From Thermoanaerobaculales bacterium (GTDB lineage: Bacteria; Acidobacteriota; Thermoanaerobaculia; Thermoanaerobaculales; Sulfomarinibacteraceae), in NCBI GenBank assembly GCA_029287235.1, contig JARFRM010000008.1:1-37483 (forward strand): a DNA stretch of 37,483 nt. Reading direction: 5' to 3'. A model generated the notes under the pieces. That model searched no databases. It saw nothing but the letters and a program-made list of their open reading frames with translations, and was not told the DNA's origin. The stretch's first letter is position 1; the number at the start of each line of letters is the position of its first letter. Below, one piece after another: positions 23,051 to 30,957 of this stretch. A program made the position numbers and the translations under genes.

Positions 23051-23170
23051 AACCACAAAGGCTCAAAGACACAAAGAAGATCACAAAGCACGATTGAAGC
23101 GCGGCCCGAGGCCGCGCTTCAATCGTGATCTTAGCGGGTCCTTCGTGCCTTCGTGTCTTCGTGGTCGCAA
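23051..23170. repeat. Composite inverted element: tandem CACAAAGA-type arms around a perfect 18-bp hairpin
   Basis: The left arm (23051-23088) contains tandem units ACCACAAAGGCTCAAAGACA. The right arm (23128-23170), read on the other strand, has ACCACGAAGACACGAAGGCA. Between them, 23089-23106 and 23110-23127 are perfect inverted copies around a three-base loop. The element separates the ALDH terminator from the convergent end of the YacP-like gene. No T-tract follows the hairpin. Confidence 0.85.
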
Positions 23171-23202
23171 CGACGAGGGCGGCGACGTTTCGAGGCGCTC
23201 GG

Positions 23203-23652
23203 TCAGTCCTCGCCGGGTCTGCCCGCGAAGAAGTCCTCCCAGTCGGCGATGTCGTGGCTGGAGAGCTTGGATTCGAACTTGGTGGGTCTGGGCTTCTGCT
23301 TTCTCCGGCCCTGCCACTCGGCGAGGCGTCTCACCTTGGCTCTGCGATCACGGACGCGGTCGGCCAACCCCCGGTCATCGGTGATGACCGTGTACTGCTT
23401 GGCCGCGGGCCCGTCGGGCAGCATGTTGACGATCACGTCATCCGCACTTCGCGAACCCGCATAGACCACCGTCACGCTTCCGAGAAGCTCACGGGCCGGA
23501 GCGCCGTCCGGCGGCGGCCCGTCAAAGACCACGGTCAGAGACATCGTCTCATGGCGAGTGACCTCAAGAACCTGCTTTCGGACAGCGGACCGGCAGCGCT
23601 GAGATTTCGGCAGTCGATGCAGGAGATTGTTGCCGTCCAGAAGGATGGGCAT
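23203..23652 (-). CDS. YacP-like NYN-domain (PIN-fold) predicted ribonuclease
   Basis: The protein has 149 residues. NYN proteins are metal-dependent RNases; B. subtilis YacP/Rae1 cuts mRNA on the ribosome. Acidic and conserved motifs are visible: LLDGNNLLH (4-12), VVFDGPPP, SADDVIV (68-74) and ITDDRGLADRVR. A basic stretch RRKQKPRPTKFESK follows the core. The start ATG at 23652 lacks a clear Shine-Dalgarno and lies 23 bases after the TPR gene, so coupling is possible. The target RNA is unknown. Confidence 0.75.
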   Translation of the reverse strand: MPILLDGNNLLHRLPKSQRCRSAVRKQVLEVTRHETMSLTVVFDGPPPDGAPARELLGSVTVVYAGSRSADDVIVNMLPDGPAAKQYTVITDDRGLADRVRDRRAKVRRLAEWQGRRKQKPRPTKFESKLSSHDIADWEDFFAGRPGED

Positions 23653-23675
23653 CGGGCGGGTCCGCGTCGGGCCGG

Positions 23676-25220
23676 CTACCGGACTCGCCGCAAGAGTCGC
23701 TCGAGCTCGCGGCCCCCGACCAGCTTTTTGTACATTTCAGCCGCTTTTTCGCTCCAAGGATCGGCCCCGACCGCTCTTTCCAGGGCCTTGCGCTGGCGCT
23801 CGGTGTGACCGCGAGCCTTCCAGAAGTTCGCGATCTCGAGCCAGCCCCGAACAAAGGTGGGATCAACCTCCACGGCGATGCGAAGACGCTCGAGCGCCCT
23901 GCCGATCCAAAGCGGGTTCCGCATCTGGAGCTTGGCCAGTTTCAGCAGCTCTTCGGGCTGAGGATCCAGGGCGCACGCCTGTTCGAGGAGCTGGATGGCG
24001 AGGTAGGTCTCGCCGAGGGCGATGAGTTGGTCCGCACGCTTGATATTGGCCTCAACCACGGAACGACGAGCTGACGCATCCGTGCGCGGTTTCGACGACG
24101 TACTCTCGGCCTGCTGCGCGGACACCGATTCCAGCACCTTTTCGTAGCGACGGCGAGCCTTCGGATCAGAGAGCAGCTCGTAAGCCTCTCGGGCGCGATC
24201 GACGATGGCCGTCAGGTTCGCACGTTGATCGACGAGGTGGGGTTCGTCCACACGTTTGGGCGAGTAGCGCTTCCGAATGACCGAAAATGCCTTTTCCACC
24301 TGATCCGTTTCGGCTCCCGGCTTGAGACCGAGCGCGCGATAGTGATCGATACGCGTGACCCTGTCGGCCAACTCCTTGATTCGCTTGCGCTCGTCGAGGT
24401 GACGCTTTTCGAATCCACTCTCGTCAATGCCGGCAACGATATGTACGCCCGTCACCTCTTCGATCGGCTCCTCCTCCTCGACGGGAGGTTCATCGGGATC
24501 GACCTCTGCGTCGATGGCGACAACGCCGGCGACCACCAGAGCATAGAGGCTGGCGACAACCTCCTGCTCCGGCATGGTCGAGAGGTGTTTCAGGCTCGAC
24601 AGATCCTTGGCGGCGTCGAGACGTGAAAGGATAAATCCCTCGCTCGGGGTGAGCTCGAGCTGGCCGAGGACACTCTCGAGGCTGATCTTGAGGCTCACCT
24701 GTTGATCGAAAGATCCGAGAAGGTCCCACATGGCCACCTGATCCTTGCACTCCCGAGCTGCGATCAGGATGATCTGCGAGGTCGTGATATTCGGCAGAGT
24801 GTCCGGCTGAGGATCGCCCTGCCCGCCCATGAATCCAAATCGAGGAGCAGGATCCGAAGCTGCGCGACGGATGATCTCGAGCGTGAGCTTCTGGAGCTCG
24901 TCCTCGAGCTCGGACTGGGTGATGCACCCCCGTTTTACGAGGATATGACCCAGGGTTCCATGCTGGTCAGCTCCCTGGGCGAGGAGGGTCAGGGCCCGCT
25001 CGTCCTCGCTGATCCACTGGCGCTCGACCAACCACATCCCGAGCATTTCTTTCTCGAGGTTTGATCTCGCGGCGCGGATTTCGCCATTGACGAAAAAGAT
25101 CTCGCGGCTGACGTCCTCGGAACTGATGACCAGGGTGCCCGTCGACTGATCCCCTGCCAGCCCAGCCATCCTGGTCGGCAACGGTCTGGAAAACGTGGGA
25201 GTCATTTCGCCGTCAACCAC
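23676..25220 (-). CDS. DUF4388-like / J-like / TPR protein
   Basis: No precise function is known. The protein has 514 residues. Residues about 10-120 resemble the DUF4388 (PATAN-type) domain: TGTLVISSEDVSREIFFVNGEIRAA. Residues about 255-285 are acidic then charged. Residues 292-362 read like a DnaJ domain (DHYRALGLKPGAETDQVEKAF ... REAYELLSDPKARRRYEKVL), but the HPD tripeptide that activates Hsp70 is replaced around YSPKR, so ordinary J activity is doubtful. TPR helices fill about 385-510. The GTG at 25220 lies two bases after the upstream stop; an ATG at 25205 is a possible alternative. Similar proteins occur in Myxococcota and Acidobacteriota, from memory. Confidence 0.72.
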   Translation of the reverse strand: MVDGEMTPTFSRPLPTRMAGLAGDQSTGTLVISSEDVSREIFFVNGEIRAARSNLEKEMLGMWLVERQWISEDERALTLLAQGADQHGTLGHILVKRGCITQSELEDELQKLTLEIIRRAASDPAPRFGFMGGQGDPQPDTLPNITTSQIILIAARECKDQVAMWDLLGSFDQQVSLKISLESVLGQLELTPSEGFILSRLDAAKDLSSLKHLSTMPEQEVVASLYALVVAGVVAIDAEVDPDEPPVEEEEPIEEVTGVHIVAGIDESGFEKRHLDERKRIKELADRVTRIDHYRALGLKPGAETDQVEKAFSVIRKRYSPKRVDEPHLVDQRANLTAIVDRAREAYELLSDPKARRRYEKVLESVSAQQAESTSSKPRTDASARRSVVEANIKRADQLIALGETYLAIQLLEQACALDPQPEELLKLAKLQMRNPLWIGRALERLRIAVEVDPTFVRGWLEIANFWKARGHTERQRKALERAVGADPWSEKAAEMYKKLVGGRELERLLRRVR

Positions 25221-25222
25221 TG

Positions 25223-26332
25223 TCAGTCCCCAACCCCGACTTCAGCACCGGCGTCGCTCTGTGTGACCTCGATCACGTGGGGCTGAAACCCCTCCTCAAC
25301 CAGGTTCGCCGGCACATCGACCATGGCCTCTTCGGCCGCCGTTTTGGTCCCGAAGTGACCCCAGACGAGACGAAAGCACGAGTCGCCGTTGGTGGGATCG
25401 GCTTTGACGGTACGCAGTGCCTTGCGCTCGAGATTTCTTTTCCGCAACATGCGTTGCAGGTCCTGCGGATCACATCCCATCTCCACTACGACTCCCCAAT
25501 CTCCCGAGCCAACAGCCGCAGTTTCTCCCGACTCGTCACTTCCCATCATCACAAACGCAACGACGATGATCACGATCAAGAGCGCGGCGGCGGCCGCTCC
25601 GATCATCCACAGAGGAATATTACGCGGAGCGGGCCCATCGTCGGCCAGATCGACGCCAGGCCAATCGAGATCCCGGGCCGGGATGGCCGGTTGGGTGGCC
25701 TTGAGCACCCCGGTGGCGACGAGAGCCGCAACCAGCCGAACAACCTCCTCGGGCTGGTGTGAGGACTCGCGGGCGATGTCCCCGGCGGTCGCGTTGCCGG
25801 TGATGCTCGCGACAATCAGATCAGCCTCTTCAGAGAGCCGGAGAGGGGCATAGAGTTCGATGAAATCACTCGACCGCTCGAGCGCGACATCGATGTCGGG
25901 GAGAATTGCCGAAGCGACGTTGTGCTCGGTGTCTGCGAGAACCAGCTCGACCAGGGCGTGGGTGATGGAAATGGAAGCCCCATCGACTTCGGGCGGTTCC
26001 TCGGCGTCGATCGTAAACTCCCGACCGGGATCCATCAGCCACTGGTGGAGCGCCTCTTGAAGGATCTCCTTGGCCGCGCCCATGGCCTTGGTTTCCGGGA
26101 CGCCGCTCGTTTGACCCAGGGCCCTGGCCTCGACGAGCAGATCGTCCTCTTCCGCACTCCCGCAACCAAGGCGGTTCGCCAATTCATCCGCGGCCAATCC
26201 CTTGACGCTGTGAATCCGCCCTTGACGCACCCCGAGAACGACCTCACCCCCGGTCCACGAGAGTCGGGCCGAACCGGGGTCTCGCCGCGCAATCCAGCGC
26301 CCGAACTCCCAGATCTGAATCGGATCCTGCAT
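25223..26332 (-). CDS. DUF4388-like membrane protein with SPOR-like C-terminus
   Basis: The protein has 369 residues. Residues 1-110 resemble the same DUF4388/PATAN-type module as its downstream neighbour (LSWTGGEVVLGVRQGRIHSVKG). A winged-helix-like middle part (about 165-215) precedes a single membrane helix (240-263). The outside part, 279-357, has two short beta-alpha units (GVVVEMGCDPQDLQRML, FRLVWGHFGTKTAAEEAM), which fit a SPOR-type peptidoglycan-binding fold. If so, the protein links the cytoplasm to denuded septal glycan. It is the first gene of a tight three-gene unit with the J-like/TPR and YacP-like proteins. No function is established. Confidence 0.68.
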   Translation of the reverse strand: MQDPIQIWEFGRWIARRDPGSARLSWTGGEVVLGVRQGRIHSVKGLAADELANRLGCGSAEEDDLLVEARALGQTSGVPETKAMGAAKEILQEALHQWLMDPGREFTIDAEEPPEVDGASISITHALVELVLADTEHNVASAILPDIDVALERSSDFIELYAPLRLSEEADLIVASITGNATAGDIARESSHQPEEVVRLVAALVATGVLKATQPAIPARDLDWPGVDLADDGPAPRNIPLWMIGAAAAALLIVIIVVAFVMMGSDESGETAAVGSGDWGVVVEMGCDPQDLQRMLRKRNLERKALRTVKADPTNGDSCFRLVWGHFGTKTAAEEAMVDVPANLVEEGFQPHVIEVTQSDAGAEVGVGD

Positions 26333-26485
26333 GGCGCGAGCTTAGTTCATCGCCATCTCCGTTGTAAAGCTCCAAGGAGGGTTGGAGAGAGGATCTCATG
26401 TGTTCGAAATGAAAGACTTGTCTTCAGCCTTCCTGCGCGGGCCCATCGATTGTCACCCGTCGATATTCCAGCCGAATCCGCAGGG

Positions 26486-26514
26486 TTGACAGGAGACCGC
26501 CTTGGATCTAGTAT
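26486..26514 (+). promoter_or_regulatory. Promoter of the tRNA-Val/tRNA-Asp unit
   Basis: Perfect TTGACA (26486-26491), 17-base spacer, TAGTAT (26509-26514). The first tRNA begins 25 bases later. Confidence 0.8.
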
Positions 26515-26538
26515 GACCGTCCCAACGGTTCTCCGTTT

Positions 26539-26613
26539 GGGAGGTTAGCTCAGGGGTAGAGCACCTGGCTTACACCCAGGGGGTCGTGGGTTCAAATCCC
26601 CCACCTCCCACCA
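26539..26613 (+). tRNA. tRNA-Val (TAC), CCA encoded
   Basis: The acceptor stem GGGAGGT pairs with ACCTCCC, the D-stem GCTC pairs with GAGC, and the anticodon loop CTTACAC gives TAC. TTCAAAT fills the T-loop and CCA is encoded at 26611-26613. The T-stem has one apparent T-C mismatch (GTGGG against CCCCC), the only oddity. Confidence 0.95.
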
Positions 26614-26634
26614 AAGCCCCTGAATTGAGAGTGC

Positions 26635-26711
26635 GGGGTCGTAGTTCAGCTGGTTAGAACGCCGGCCTGTCACGCCGGAGGTCGCGAGTTCGAGTCTCGT
26701 CGGCCCCGCCA
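26635..26711 (+). tRNA. tRNA-Asp (GTC), CCA encoded
   Basis: The acceptor stem GGGGTCG pairs with CGGCCCC, the anticodon loop CTGTCAC gives GTC, the T-arm is GCGAG-TTCGAGT-CTCGT, and CCA is encoded at 26709-26711. Co-transcribed with tRNA-Val, 21 bases apart. Confidence 0.96.
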
Positions 26712-26721
26712 CTTCATTTCG

Positions 26722-26753
26722 CAGCCGCCCTTCTCGGGCGGCTGTTTCATTTC
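26722..26753 (+). terminator. Intrinsic terminator of the tRNA unit
   Basis: A 9-bp stem CAGCCGCCC (26722-26730) with GGGCGGCTG (26736-26744), loop TTCTC, followed by TTTCATTTC. Confidence 0.9.
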
Positions 26754-26815
26754 CCGGCGCGGCCAATCAGCACACGCCGCCATCGGACGGTTTCCAACCA
26801 CAAGTCTGCAAAGCG

Positions 26816-27439
26816 GTGCCTGGTACCTATATGGTACCTATACGCGTGGATGATCCGGCGAAGTACGAGTGGAGCGGGCACTGCGAGATCATTGGCAGGC
26901 GCACCCATGGCCTTGTCGATACCGATGAAGTGTTGATGATGTACGGCGACAGCCGCAAGGCCGCGCGAAGAGCGTACGTGAGGAGCCTGAACGCCACGGA
27001 AGCTAACACCTGGGTCGGTGAGGCGCCGGACAGGCTGCCGTGGTGGTGGCCGGTTGAGGATGAGAAGGTGGCACCACGCGAAGGTGGAGTCTACGTGGAC
27101 TACCTCGGACGCAGCACAGCCCCCGAGCGGCCTCGCCTCGCGGTCGAGGAGTACCTGAGCCGCGCGTGCAAGGCCCTCGACGTGGATGTCGACGAACTGG
27201 CCAGTCGCCGGCGGGAACCGAGGCTCCGAGAGCTCCGAGAGCTTGTAGCGGTTCTGGGAGTCGAGAAGTTCGGGCAGCGGGTTCGAGAAATCGCGGCGGG
27301 GCTGGGAAAGAACCCTGGGAGTGTCAGCCGATGGGTGACGGCGGCCGCTGAGCGAAGATCGAGCGACTCAGGCTTCGCGCAACGGCTGAGGGATTTCGAT
27401 GAGGCGCTTTTGGGTGAGGGATCAAAGCGAAAAGCATAA
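26816..27439 (+). pseudogene. Truncated REP-associated (IS200-like, RAYT) transposase, C-terminal half only
   Basis: 207 codons resembling the C-terminal part of Y1-type REP-associated transposases. VDDPAKYEWSGHCEIIGRR is the end of the catalytic domain, where family members read NPVRA..VDDP..YxWSS/GH. A DnaA-like or HTH tail follows: EEYLSRACKALDVDVDEL and FGQRVREIAAGLGKNPGSVSRWV. The whole N-terminal half, with the HUH metal site and the catalytic Tyr, is missing; the frame instead starts with a GTG inside the repeat GGTGCCTGGTACC (26815-26827). A related GTGATACCTGGCAC lies at 27453-27466 after the stop, which suggests an internally deleted element bounded by these motifs. It sits just downstream of two tRNA genes. 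Not expected to be active. Confidence 0.7.
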
Positions 27440-27516
27440 GGATTGTGAGATTGTGATACCTGGCACATGGCATGGCGTACCATTGCTCCTATGACGTGTT
27501 CGAAACGGGGCGGGAT

Positions 27517-28407
27517 ATGAGTCGTTTTCTGATTCCTACATCGATGATCGCTGTGGCATTGGTGATCGCCGGCTGTACATCCAGCGGTTCACCTCCTCCA
27601 TCGACCCCGTCCCCGACACCGACCCCTGCGCCCGCCGAAGCGCCCGAGAGCACCGACGATGAATCCGAGGGCGCCTCATCCTCCGGCGAAACCGCCCAGG
27701 GAACGGGTCTGGAACCCCGCGAAGGCGCCGCGGGTGAACCGGCGTCGGCAACCGGCGTTGGCGAGAGGTCAGCCGAAGGCGCGACCTCTGCCGACGGGGA
27801 GCCCGATGGTGCCGGCGAAGGGGGCGATGGCGGAAGTGCCGGTTCGCAGCCGGCTTCGGCGTCACTGGGATCGAACGCCGCCGCCGGTGGCGTCTCCTCG
27901 GGCGGTTCCTCCGGTCAAACCGGATCCGCTCCGCCCGGCGCTCCGAGCCGGGAAGAACACACCGACCAGCTCGACGAGGAGCTTCAGGCCGCGCTTCGGG
28001 AGCTCGACGGCCTTCTCATGGAAGAGCAGGAGATGCTTGCCGAAGAGGCTTCGAGCGGCGGCACGGGAAGCTCGGGCGGAACCAGTGGCGGTCTCCGATC
28101 CGGATCGGGCAGCGCCGGTGGGTCCGGATCGGCCGGATCCGAGACCTCAGGTTCCGAGTCGGGCGCCACCGGAGGCTCCTCGGGTGGCGCGACGGGCGAG
28201 GAGAGCGGCGGCGCCGTGGGCGGCGGTGGGGTCGGCGGTGGAGACACCGGCGCACCGGTCCCGGATGACGTCGGTGACGGATCCGACGACGACATCGTCG
28301 CCCGCCAACTCCGCGAGGCTGCCATGACCGAAGAAGACCCGGAGCTGCGGGAGAAGCTGTGGCAGGAGTATCGGGACTACAAGGCTTCGCTGAAGGATCA
28401 AGACTGA
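27517..28407 (+). CDS. Gly/Ser-rich lipoprotein, first gene of the VWA/channel operon
   Basis: The protein has 296 residues. I start at the ATG at 27517 because it gives a clean lipoprotein signal ending VIAGC (Cys20); the frame is open from 27472 but those codons would precede the signal. Residues about 24-150 and 190-255 are low-complexity Ser/Gly/Ala/Pro/Glu. Two charged helical islands stand out: REEHTDQLDEELQAALRELD near 145-165, and the C-terminus, which begins DDDIVARQLREAAMTEEDPEL and ends KLWQEYRDYKASLKD. They are likely interaction segments. Expected at a membrane, facing the periplasm. No function recognised; the nine-base gap to the next gene puts it in the operon. Confidence 0.8.
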   Translation: MSRFLIPTSMIAVALVIAGCTSSGSPPPSTPSPTPTPAPAEAPESTDDESEGASSSGETAQGTGLEPREGAAGEPASATGVGERSAEGATSADGEPDGAGEGGDGGSAGSQPASASLGSNAAAGGVSSGGSSGQTGSAPPGAPSREEHTDQLDEELQAALRELDGLLMEEQEMLAEEASSGGTGSSGGTSGGLRSGSGSAGGSGSAGSETSGSESGATGGSSGGATGEESGGAVGGGGVGGGDTGAPVPDDVGDGSDDDIVARQLREAAMTEEDPELREKLWQEYRDYKASLKDQD

Positions 28408-28416
28408 GGAGGAGCG

Positions 28417-29637
28417 GTGTTGACGACGAAGAAGAATCTCTGCCTCCTGTTCCCGCTGATCGCAGGCATCACCGTGGGATGCGGCTCGACGACGAGTCGG
28501 CCGGTGGAACCCGTCGACCTCGTTCAGGCCACCACCGAGGTCGCCGAAGAACATCTGCTCGATGTCGCCATCCGCGTCTTCGACCCCGGGCTTCCCGCCG
28601 AAGGGGAAGAGCTTCCAGACGGGGTTCTGCCCGATGTTCGCAACGCCGAAGCCAAGTACATGGCCACCCGGCTCGAGGAAACCATGCAGGAGACCGGCCA
28701 CTGGGGCGCGGTCCGAGTCGTGCCCCACGACGCGGCCGAAAGCGATGTCATGGTGTCGGCACGAATCGTCGAGTCTTCGGGGAGGGACCTCAACCTCCAC
28801 GTGTGGGCTGTGGACGCCACCGGTCGAGGGTGGTTCGAGAACCGGTACAAGGGCAAGGCCGACCCGGCCGCATATCAGCCCGAGACCATCGGCCGGACCC
28901 AACCGTTTCAGAATGTCTACAACCGAATCGCCAACGACCTCGTCAGAGCGCTCAACAATCTCGATCCCGATGAGCTCATCGAAATCCGGCGGGTGGCGCA
29001 GCTCGATTACGCGGCGAGTCTCGCACCAATGGCGTTCCAGGACTATCTGGATATCGACCGCAGAGGGCGGAAGGAGGTTGCCCACCTCCCATCGGAGGGC
29101 GATCCGATGATGGCCAGGGTTGTCGAGATCAGAGAGCGGGAGTACTTCTTCGTCGACGTCCTCAACCAGCACTATGTCAACTTCTCCGAGCAGATGTCCG
29201 AACCGTACGGCAACTGGCGGAGGTTCAGCTACGAGGAACAGATCGCCCTGGCCGCCCTGCGCCGCAAGGCGACGACCCAGCAGGTTCTCGGTGGTCTGGC
29301 CGTTCTCGGCTCGTTGCTGATGGGCGGGAACAGCACCGCCGAACGGGTGGTTCGGGACGCCGCGTTGGTCGGCGGTGTTGCCGCCATACAGGCCGGTGTC
29401 GGCACCCGAAAGGAGGCCAAGATCCACGTCCAGGCCCTCCAGGAGCTCGGCGCGTCGTTCGACGACGAGGTCGAGCCCATGGTCATGGAGGTCGATGGCC
29501 GGGTTCTCCGCCTCACGGGCTCGGTGGAGACGCAGTACGAGACCTGGCGCCACCTCCTGAGTTCCATCTGGGCCGGCGAGACCGGGCTGCCGACGGACCC
29601 CAACCAGCCATCCGACGTCAGCGCCCCGTCGAACTGA
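28417..29637 (+). CDS. Lipoprotein with CsgG-like N-terminal region (operon gene 2)
   Basis: The protein has 406 residues. The GTG at 28417 follows GAGGAGGAG, a strong Shine-Dalgarno; the signal ends ITVGC (Cys22). Residues about 40-180 recall penicillin-binding-protein-activator or CsgG-like folds (VAIRVFDPG, AKYMATRLEETMQETGHWGAVRVVP, VMVSARIVESSGRDLNLHVWAVDATG). The middle is alpha-helical and charged (YFFVDVLNQHYVNFSEQM). A hydrophobic Gly-rich segment (QVLGGLAVLGSLLMGG, near 285-305) may insert in a membrane. No catalytic motif is visible. The position between another lipoprotein and a membrane TPR protein suggests an outer-membrane or periplasmic component of the same complex; this is inference. 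Confidence 0.78.
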   Translation: MLTTKKNLCLLFPLIAGITVGCGSTTSRPVEPVDLVQATTEVAEEHLLDVAIRVFDPGLPAEGEELPDGVLPDVRNAEAKYMATRLEETMQETGHWGAVRVVPHDAAESDVMVSARIVESSGRDLNLHVWAVDATGRGWFENRYKGKADPAAYQPETIGRTQPFQNVYNRIANDLVRALNNLDPDELIEIRRVAQLDYAASLAPMAFQDYLDIDRRGRKEVAHLPSEGDPMMARVVEIREREYFFVDVLNQHYVNFSEQMSEPYGNWRRFSYEEQIALAALRRKATTQQVLGGLAVLGSLLMGGNSTAERVVRDAALVGGVAAIQAGVGTRKEAKIHVQALQELGASFDDEVEPMVMEVDGRVLRLTGSVETQYETWRHLLSSIWAGETGLPTDPNQPSDVSAPSN

Positions 29638-29649
29638 CCGCGCACAGCC

Positions 29650-30957
29650 ATGTCCCAGCCTCCTCCTCTACGACCGCCGCCGAGGATCGACCCCGACCAG
29701 CGGGTCGAAGGCCCGCAACCCGGCCGGGATCCACGATCGACCCGGCGGCGCGGACCCCGTCCCTGGATTCTGGGCCTGATGGGGACATTGACCGTCGCGC
29801 TGGTTGCGGTGGTCGTGGTTCTGCCGAAATTGGTCGGCACTCCCGACGGAGAGCCCGGCGTCGGATCGCCGAGCGAAGCCGAGGACTCGACCCCGGATGT
29901 CCTCGTTCCCCCGATCAGGGAGAACGCGACCAACCCGATCATCGACGGCTTGAACCACGCCCTGGACGAGGCGCTCCTCGAGGGTCGATCCGCGCTCATC
30001 GCGCGCGAACCCGAGGCGGCCGCCGCCGCCTTCAAGCGTGCCTCGGTCCTCGAACCCGGCAATGCCGCCGCCGAGGACGGCCTCCTCCGAAGCGAGATTC
30101 TCTTCGAGGTGCGCGATCTGGAGGTCGCGGCCGTGTCCCACGAAAACCTGGGTGAGCGCGCCGCCGCAGCCGCCGCCGCCCGCCGGGCCCTCGAGCTCGA
30201 CCCGAGCTCCAAGATCGCCCGGGCGGTGGCCAACAGGGTCATCTGGCAGGACACCAGGGACGCCTACAACGGACACGTCACGAGGGGCCTCGCGGCGCTC
30301 GAGGACGGCGAATACCAAGAGGCCCTCGATGCCTTCTCGGCGGCCTCCAAGGTGAGCCCGACGGCGCCCGAGGTCACCGATGGGCTCGCCCGAGCCAGGG
30401 CAGGTCTTCACCGGCAAAAGGTGGACGCCCATCTCGCACGGGCGGCCGATGCCGAAGAAAACGAGCGCTGGTCGGCGGCCGTGGAGGAGTACCGGTCGGT
30501 GCTCGAGCTCGAGCCCAACCTCGCCGAGGCACGCGACGGCCTCGCTCGGAGCACCCGGCGCGTCGATCTGAGCCAGAAGATGGACTACCACCTGACCCAC
30601 CCGGAGAGACTCGCCACAGCGGCGGTTCTCCGGGAGGCGGCCGATCTCGTCGCCGAAGCGGGAGGTCTTTCGCCCCGGGGACCGCAGTTCTCCGCGCTCA
30701 TAGACCGGCTCGATCACCTGGTCGTCCAGTATTCGATCCCGGTTACCGTCGTTCTCGAGTCCGATGGCGTCACCGAGATCGTGCTCTACCGGATCGGCGA
30801 GCTCGGGGCCTTTGACCGACACACCGTCGAGCTGCGGCCGGGAACCTACACCGTGGTCGGCCGACGACCCGGCTACAAGGATGTTCGGCTCAAGTTCGAG
30901 GTCGGCCCGGGCCGGTCGCCACCGACGATCATCATCCGGTGCACGGAGCGGATATGA
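29650..30957 (+). CDS. Single-pass membrane TPR protein with PEGA-like C-terminus (operon gene 3)
   Basis: The protein has 435 residues. A Pro/Arg-rich N-terminal tail of about 38 residues lies in the cytoplasm; the membrane helix is at 39-62. Outside it, residues about 95-320 form TPR helices (ALIAREPEAAAAAFKRASVLEPGNAAAED; GLAALEDGEYQEALDAFSAASKVSP; NERWSAAVEEYRSVLELEPNLAEA), each segment a classical TPR. The C-terminal 90 residues (PVTVVLESDGVTEIVLYRIG, LRPGTYTVVGRRPGYKDVRLKFEV) resemble a PEGA or TonB-linker beta fold. Expected to be a periplasmic scaffold. It overlaps the next gene by four bases (ATGA), so the two are made together. Confidence 0.8.
   Translation: MSQPPPLRPPPRIDPDQRVEGPQPGRDPRSTRRRGPRPWILGLMGTLTVALVAVVVVLPKLVGTPDGEPGVGSPSEAEDSTPDVLVPPIRENATNPIIDGLNHALDEALLEGRSALIAREPEAAAAAFKRASVLEPGNAAAEDGLLRSEILFEVRDLEVAAVSHENLGERAAAAAAARRALELDPSSKIARAVANRVIWQDTRDAYNGHVTRGLAALEDGEYQEALDAFSAASKVSPTAPEVTDGLARARAGLHRQKVDAHLARAADAEENERWSAAVEEYRSVLELEPNLAEARDGLARSTRRVDLSQKMDYHLTHPERLATAAVLREAADLVAEAGGLSPRGPQFSALIDRLDHLVVQYSIPVTVVLESDGVTEIVLYRIGELGAFDRHTVELRPGTYTVVGRRPGYKDVRLKFEVGPGRSPPTIIIRCTERI

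Noticed and set aside
27456-27486. Sigma-54 promoter (TGGCAC followed by TTGC) before the VWA operon
   Set aside because: The spacing between TGGCAC (27461) and the next TTGC is far longer than the required five bases.
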